Of a DNA stretch of 64,000 nucleotides, positions 61,121-64,000 are shown piece by piece. Location: the NCBI RefSeq assembly GCF_000013865.1, contig NC_007948.1:372001-436000 (forward strand). Reading direction: 5' to 3'. The notes beneath the pieces were generated by a model. The model did no database searches. It had not been told where the DNA came from and worked only from the letters and a program-made list of their open reading frames with translations. Position 1 is the first letter of the stretch, and each line of letters begins with the position of its first letter. Made by a program: the position numbers and the translations under genes. Source of the stretch: Polaromonas sp. JS666. Lineage in GTDB: Bacteria > Pseudomonadota > Gammaproteobacteria > Burkholderiales > Burkholderiaceae_C.

Positions 61121-62182
61121 TCATGATCGGCCTGCCTGAAAACCACCAAGAAATGCGTCCAGCGCCATGCCCATGGCGTCCACCTTGTAGCCGCCCTCCT
61201 GCACGATCACCGTGGGCAGGCCCAGCGCCCCGGCTCGTTCGCCGACCTGGCGGTAGGCATCGATCTCGACCTTGAGCACGCTCACCGGATCGTCCTTGTA
61301 GGTGTCGAAGCCGAGCGGCAGCACCAGCGCCCGTGGAGCGAAGTCGCGCAGCGCCGCCAGCCCCGCATCCAGCGCCTGCAGGAAGGGCTCGCTGCCGGCG
61401 CCGTGCGGCAGCGGCAGGTTCAGGTTGCAGCCCGCGCCGGCCCCGGCGCCGCGCTCGTGTGCGTAGCCGCTGTAGAACGGGTAGTAGCCGGCCGGGTCGG
61501 CGTGCATCGACACGGTCAGCACGTCGGCGCTGTCGTAGAAGATGTGCTGGGTGCCGTCGCCGTGGTGGGCGTCCACGTCGAGCACCGCCACGCGGCCGTA
61601 GTGCTGCAGCAGCCGGTGCGCGGCACAGGCGCTGTTGTTCACGTAGCAAAAGCCGCTGGCGCTGTCGCGGCAGGCATGGTGGCCCGAGGGACGGCACAGT
61701 GCATAGGCGGCGTCACCGGTCTGGCACACCGCGTCGGCGGCGGCCACGGCACTGTGCGCCGAGCGCAGCACCGAATGCCAGGTGTGGGGACCGATGGGGC
61801 AGGACAGGTCGCGCAGGTAGTAACCCGCCTGGGCCACGACGGAGGGCGACGGGCACGGCCCGCGCGCCGCATTGACATGGCCGCTGCAATACGGCGACAG
61901 GTTGGGCAGCACCTCGATGCCGGGTTCGAGCCCGGGCAGCTTCACGGCCGTCCAGCGCGCGTAGGCACCCTCCAGGAAGTCGAGGTAGTCGGTGCTGTGC
62001 ACGGTCTCCAGTGGGGCGCGCCCATAGTCCGGCGGCGTGGCCACGGCTATGCCATGGGCTGCCAGCGCGGCCTGCAGGGCGTGGGCCCGGGCCGGCAGGT
62101 CGGTCGGCTTGCAGATCCGGCCCAGCCGCATGAACTGCTGCGGGTCGTGCAGCAGCTGGTCGTCGGCAAAGAAGGCCTGCAT
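61121..62182 (-). CDS. Histone-deacetylase-family amidohydrolase 2 (acetylpolyamine amidohydrolase type)
   Basis: A 353-residue paralogue of the gene at 57121-58149. Active-site residues are in RPSGHHACRDSASGFCYVNN and the metal site is VLDVDAHHGDGTQHIFY. It presumably removes acetyl (or similar) groups from an amine substrate different from that of copy 1. Its ATG at 62182 shares one base with the TGA of aminotransferase 2 (TGATG), so the two are translationally coupled. A GTG one codon upstream is an alternative start. Confidence 0.9.
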   Translation of the reverse strand: MQAFFADDQLLHDPQQFMRLGRICKPTDLPARAHALQAALAAHGIAVATPPDYGRAPLETVHSTDYLDFLEGAYARWTAVKLPGLEPGIEVLPNLSPYCSGHVNAARGPCPSPSVVAQAGYYLRDLSCPIGPHTWHSVLRSAHSAVAAADAVCQTGDAAYALCRPSGHHACRDSASGFCYVNNSACAAHRLLQHYGRVAVLDVDAHHGDGTQHIFYDSADVLTVSMHADPAGYYPFYSGYAHERGAGAGAGCNLNLPLPHGAGSEPFLQALDAGLAALRDFAPRALVLPLGFDTYKDDPVSVLKVEIDAYRQVGERAGALGLPTVIVQEGGYKVDAMGMALDAFLGGFQAGRS

Positions 62183-63552
62183 CACGGCTGCTCCTGCTCC
62201 AGCCGGACCATGGCCCGGTCGAAGCGGGCAAACATCTCGTCGACCTGTGCGGCCGTGATGATCAGCGGCGGGCAGAACGCCACCGCGTCACCCATGGCGC
62301 GCACGATCAGGCCCTGCTCCAGCGCCAGTTCGGCCAGGCGCGCGCCGACCTTCTTCGCCGGATCGAACGGTGTGCGGCTGGCAGGGTCCGCCACCAGTTC
62401 GATGGCACCGATCAGGCCCACGCCGCGCACCTCGCCCACCAGCGGGCGCGACGCATGGCGCTGCAGGCCCCGCTGGAACTGCGGCGCCAGCGACTGCACA
62501 TGCGCGAGCAGCTGTTCATCTTCATACACCTTGAGCGTCTCAAGCGCCACAGCGGCGGCCACCGGATGGCCGGAGTAGGTGAAGCCGTGGCCGAAGGTGC
62601 CGATCTTCCCGCTGTTGGCCGCCACGGCCGCATGCACCTTGCCGGACACCATCACGGCCGAGATCGGCATGTAGCCCGAGGACAGGGCCTTGGCCGAGGT
62701 CAGGATGTCGGGCTGCATGCCGAAGGTGGTGGAGCCGAACATCTCGCCGGTGCGGCAGAAGCCGCAGATCACCTCGTCAGCCACCAGCAGCACCTCGTAC
62801 TTGCGCAGCACCGCCTGGATCTTTTCGAAGTAGCTGGCTGGCGGCACGATCACGCCGCCGGCGCCCATCACCGGCTCGGCGAAAAAGGCGGCCACGGTGT
62901 CCGGGCCTTCCGCGAGGATGCGCTGCTCCAGCGCTTCGGCCAGCCGGGTGGCGAAGGCTTCCTCGGTCTCACCCGGCAAACCGTAGCGGTAGTGGTGCGG
63001 GCAGTCGACGTGCAGGATGCGGGCTATCGGCAGGTCGAAGTCGCGGTGGTTGGGCGCCAGGCCGCTGAGGCTGGCCGCCGCCACCGTGACGCCATGGTAG
63101 GCGTTCTTGCGCGCGATGATCTTTTTCTTGTCCGGCTTGCCGATGGCGTTGTGGTAGTACCAGACCAGCTTGACCGCGGTGTCGTTGGCCTCGGAACCCG
63201 AGTTGGCGAAGAACACCTTGGACATCGGTACCGGTGCGATGTCCAGCAGCCTTTGCGCCAGTTCGATGGCGGCCGGATTCGAGCGATGGTTGAAGGTGTG
63301 GTAGTAGGGCAGCGCATGCAACGCGTCGCAGCCGGCCTTGGCCAGCCGTGCATTGCTGAAGCCCAGCGATGCGCACCACAGGCCCGACATCGCTTCGAGA
63401 TAACGGCGGCCCTGGTCGTCTTCGACAAAGATGCCGTCGCCGCGCTGGATCACCAGCGGACCGACTTGCGGATGGGTGGCGAGATTGGTGAAGGGATGGA
63501 GATGCGCCGCAATGTCGTGCGCAGCGTTCTCTGCATGGGTAAATGCGTTCAT
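62182..63552 (-). CDS. Class III aminotransferase (putrescine/omega-amine:pyruvate type)
   Basis: A 456-residue PLP enzyme of aminotransferase class III. The N-terminal THPQVGPLVIQRGDGIFVED, the cofactor-binding FFANSGSEANDTAVKLVWYY and VLLVADEVICGFCRTGEMFG, and the Lys region DILTSAKALSSGYMPISAV are all clear. It resembles SpuC-like polyamine and beta-alanine/omega-amine:pyruvate aminotransferases. It probably converts the deacylated amine to an aldehyde. It is translationally coupled to HDAC-like gene 2. Confidence 0.92.
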   Translation of the reverse strand: MNAFTHAENAAHDIAAHLHPFTNLATHPQVGPLVIQRGDGIFVEDDQGRRYLEAMSGLWCASLGFSNARLAKAGCDALHALPYYHTFNHRSNPAAIELAQRLLDIAPVPMSKVFFANSGSEANDTAVKLVWYYHNAIGKPDKKKIIARKNAYHGVTVAAASLSGLAPNHRDFDLPIARILHVDCPHHYRYGLPGETEEAFATRLAEALEQRILAEGPDTVAAFFAEPVMGAGGVIVPPASYFEKIQAVLRKYEVLLVADEVICGFCRTGEMFGSTTFGMQPDILTSAKALSSGYMPISAVMVSGKVHAAVAANSGKIGTFGHGFTYSGHPVAAAVALETLKVYEDEQLLAHVQSLAPQFQRGLQRHASRPLVGEVRGVGLIGAIELVADPASRTPFDPAKKVGARLAELALEQGLIVRAMGDAVAFCPPLIITAAQVDEMFARFDRAMVRLEQEQP

Positions 63553-63606
63553 GGATGGGGCCGGTTGCAAGATAAAGTCAGTGAAGTCAGGCTGGTGCGC
63601 CGCCGC

Positions 63607-64000
63607 TCAGTAGCCGCGCGCCAGGTCAACCAGGTTGACCGGGCGCTGACCCTGTTGCAACGATGCAAGGTTGGCGAGCGTCTGCTGCGCAATGACCAGG
63701 CGGTCGGTGCGGGTCGCGATGTGTGGCGTGATGAGGATGCGCGCGTTGCCCCAGAACGGATGGTCCCGCGGCAGCGGCTCCTGCGAGAAAGCGTCGAGCG
63801 TGGCGGCCGATAGCTGGCCGCTTTCCAGCGCAGGCAGCAGATCGGCTTCGACCAGGTGGGCGCCGCGGCCGACGTTGATCAGGTGCGCGCCGCGCGGCAG
63901 TTTGGCGAACAGTCCGGCGTTGAGGAAGCCCCGCGTCTGCGGCGTCAGCGGCAGCAGGCACACCAGCGTGTCGCAGCCCGAGAGAAACGCGTCGAGCTGG
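63607..64000 (-). CDS. D-2-hydroxyacid dehydrogenase (glyoxylate/hydroxypyruvate reductase A type), C-terminal part
   Basis: Only the C-terminal 130 residues are in the window; the gene continues past 64000. The segment contains FLSGCDTLVCLLPLTPQTRG, INVGRGAHLVEADLLPALES and SGQLSAATLDAFSQEPLPRD, matching the NAD(P)-binding domain of GhrA-like enzymes, and the active-site His lies in ILITPHIATRTD. It lies 54 bp upstream of aminotransferase 2 and is probably the first visible gene of the operon. It reduces glyoxylate or a related 2-oxo acid. Confidence 0.88.
   Translation of the reverse strand, partial: QLDAFLSGCDTLVCLLPLTPQTRGFLNAGLFAKLPRGAHLINVGRGAHLVEADLLPALESGQLSAATLDAFSQEPLPRDHPFWGNARILITPHIATRTDRLVIAQQTLANLASLQQGQRPVNLVDLARGY

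Overview
The window looks like a betaproteobacterial chromosome, most likely Burkholderiales/Comamonadaceae. The evidence is the gene families (Bug-type periplasmic binding protein, DcaP-like porin, DUF3617 protein, minimal PutA, pilT/pilU pair, rsmI-yraN-diaA-dolP neighbourhood), the high GC of most of the window and several short intergenic repeats of the kind common in that family. The genus is inferred from content, not proven.

Layout. (1) 1-9017: a plus-strand catabolic operon of visibly lower GC: the end of livG, livF, an intradiol ring-cleavage dioxygenase, an SDR, a BKACE-type beta-keto acid cleavage enzyme, an MDR/quinone-oxidoreductase-like enzyme, a small cupin, three unrelated solute-binding proteins and a gamma-carbonic-anhydrase-like protein. 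(2) 9018-17880: accessory DNA. A minus-strand unit (xis-like, tyrosine integrase, then five poorly known genes including a GIY-YIG/T5orf172-like protein) faces a small XRE regulator across an operator-like repeat array. It is followed by a broken DNA methyltransferase, an IS4-like transposase remnant, a second HTH regulator, a repeat array and a tRNA-Arg(CCG) with a degenerate inverted copy of its own 3' half just upstream. (3) 18220-28245: IclR regulator, M20 amidohydrolase of the allantoate/carbamoyl-amino-acid type, a complete dipeptide-type ABC importer, an amidase and ureidoglycolate lyase, read as a ureide or N-carbamoyl compound utilisation locus. (4) 28568-44470: mostly core genes: GST, SmpA-like lipoprotein, Bcr/CflA transporter, rsmI, yraN, diaA/gmhA, dolP-like gene, a beta-hydroxyacid dehydrogenase, pilU, pilT, yggS, two Lrp/AsnC regulators, a polar amino-acid ABC importer and a porin. 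(5) 44471-51690: MarC fragment inside intergenic repeats, short-type putA, a DUF4143 ATPase, an adenosine-specific-kinase family gene, a host-attachment family protein and repeat-rich DNA. (6) 51691-64000: a plus-strand M20 deacylase and cupin, converging on a long minus-strand operon of at least ten genes: hydroxyacid dehydrogenase (cut by the window end), aminotransferase 2, HDAC-like hydrolase 2, M20 amidohydrolase, EamA exporter, GntR regulator, HDAC-like hydrolase 1, APH-type kinase, aminotransferase 1 and amidase.

The most promising undescribed systems are the ten-gene amine/amide operon at the right end, the aromatic-type operon at the left end that pairs a ring-cleavage dioxygenase with a BKACE, and the integrase-led unit of unknown cargo in the accessory region. 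All functional statements rest on reading motifs and gene order; no database search was run.
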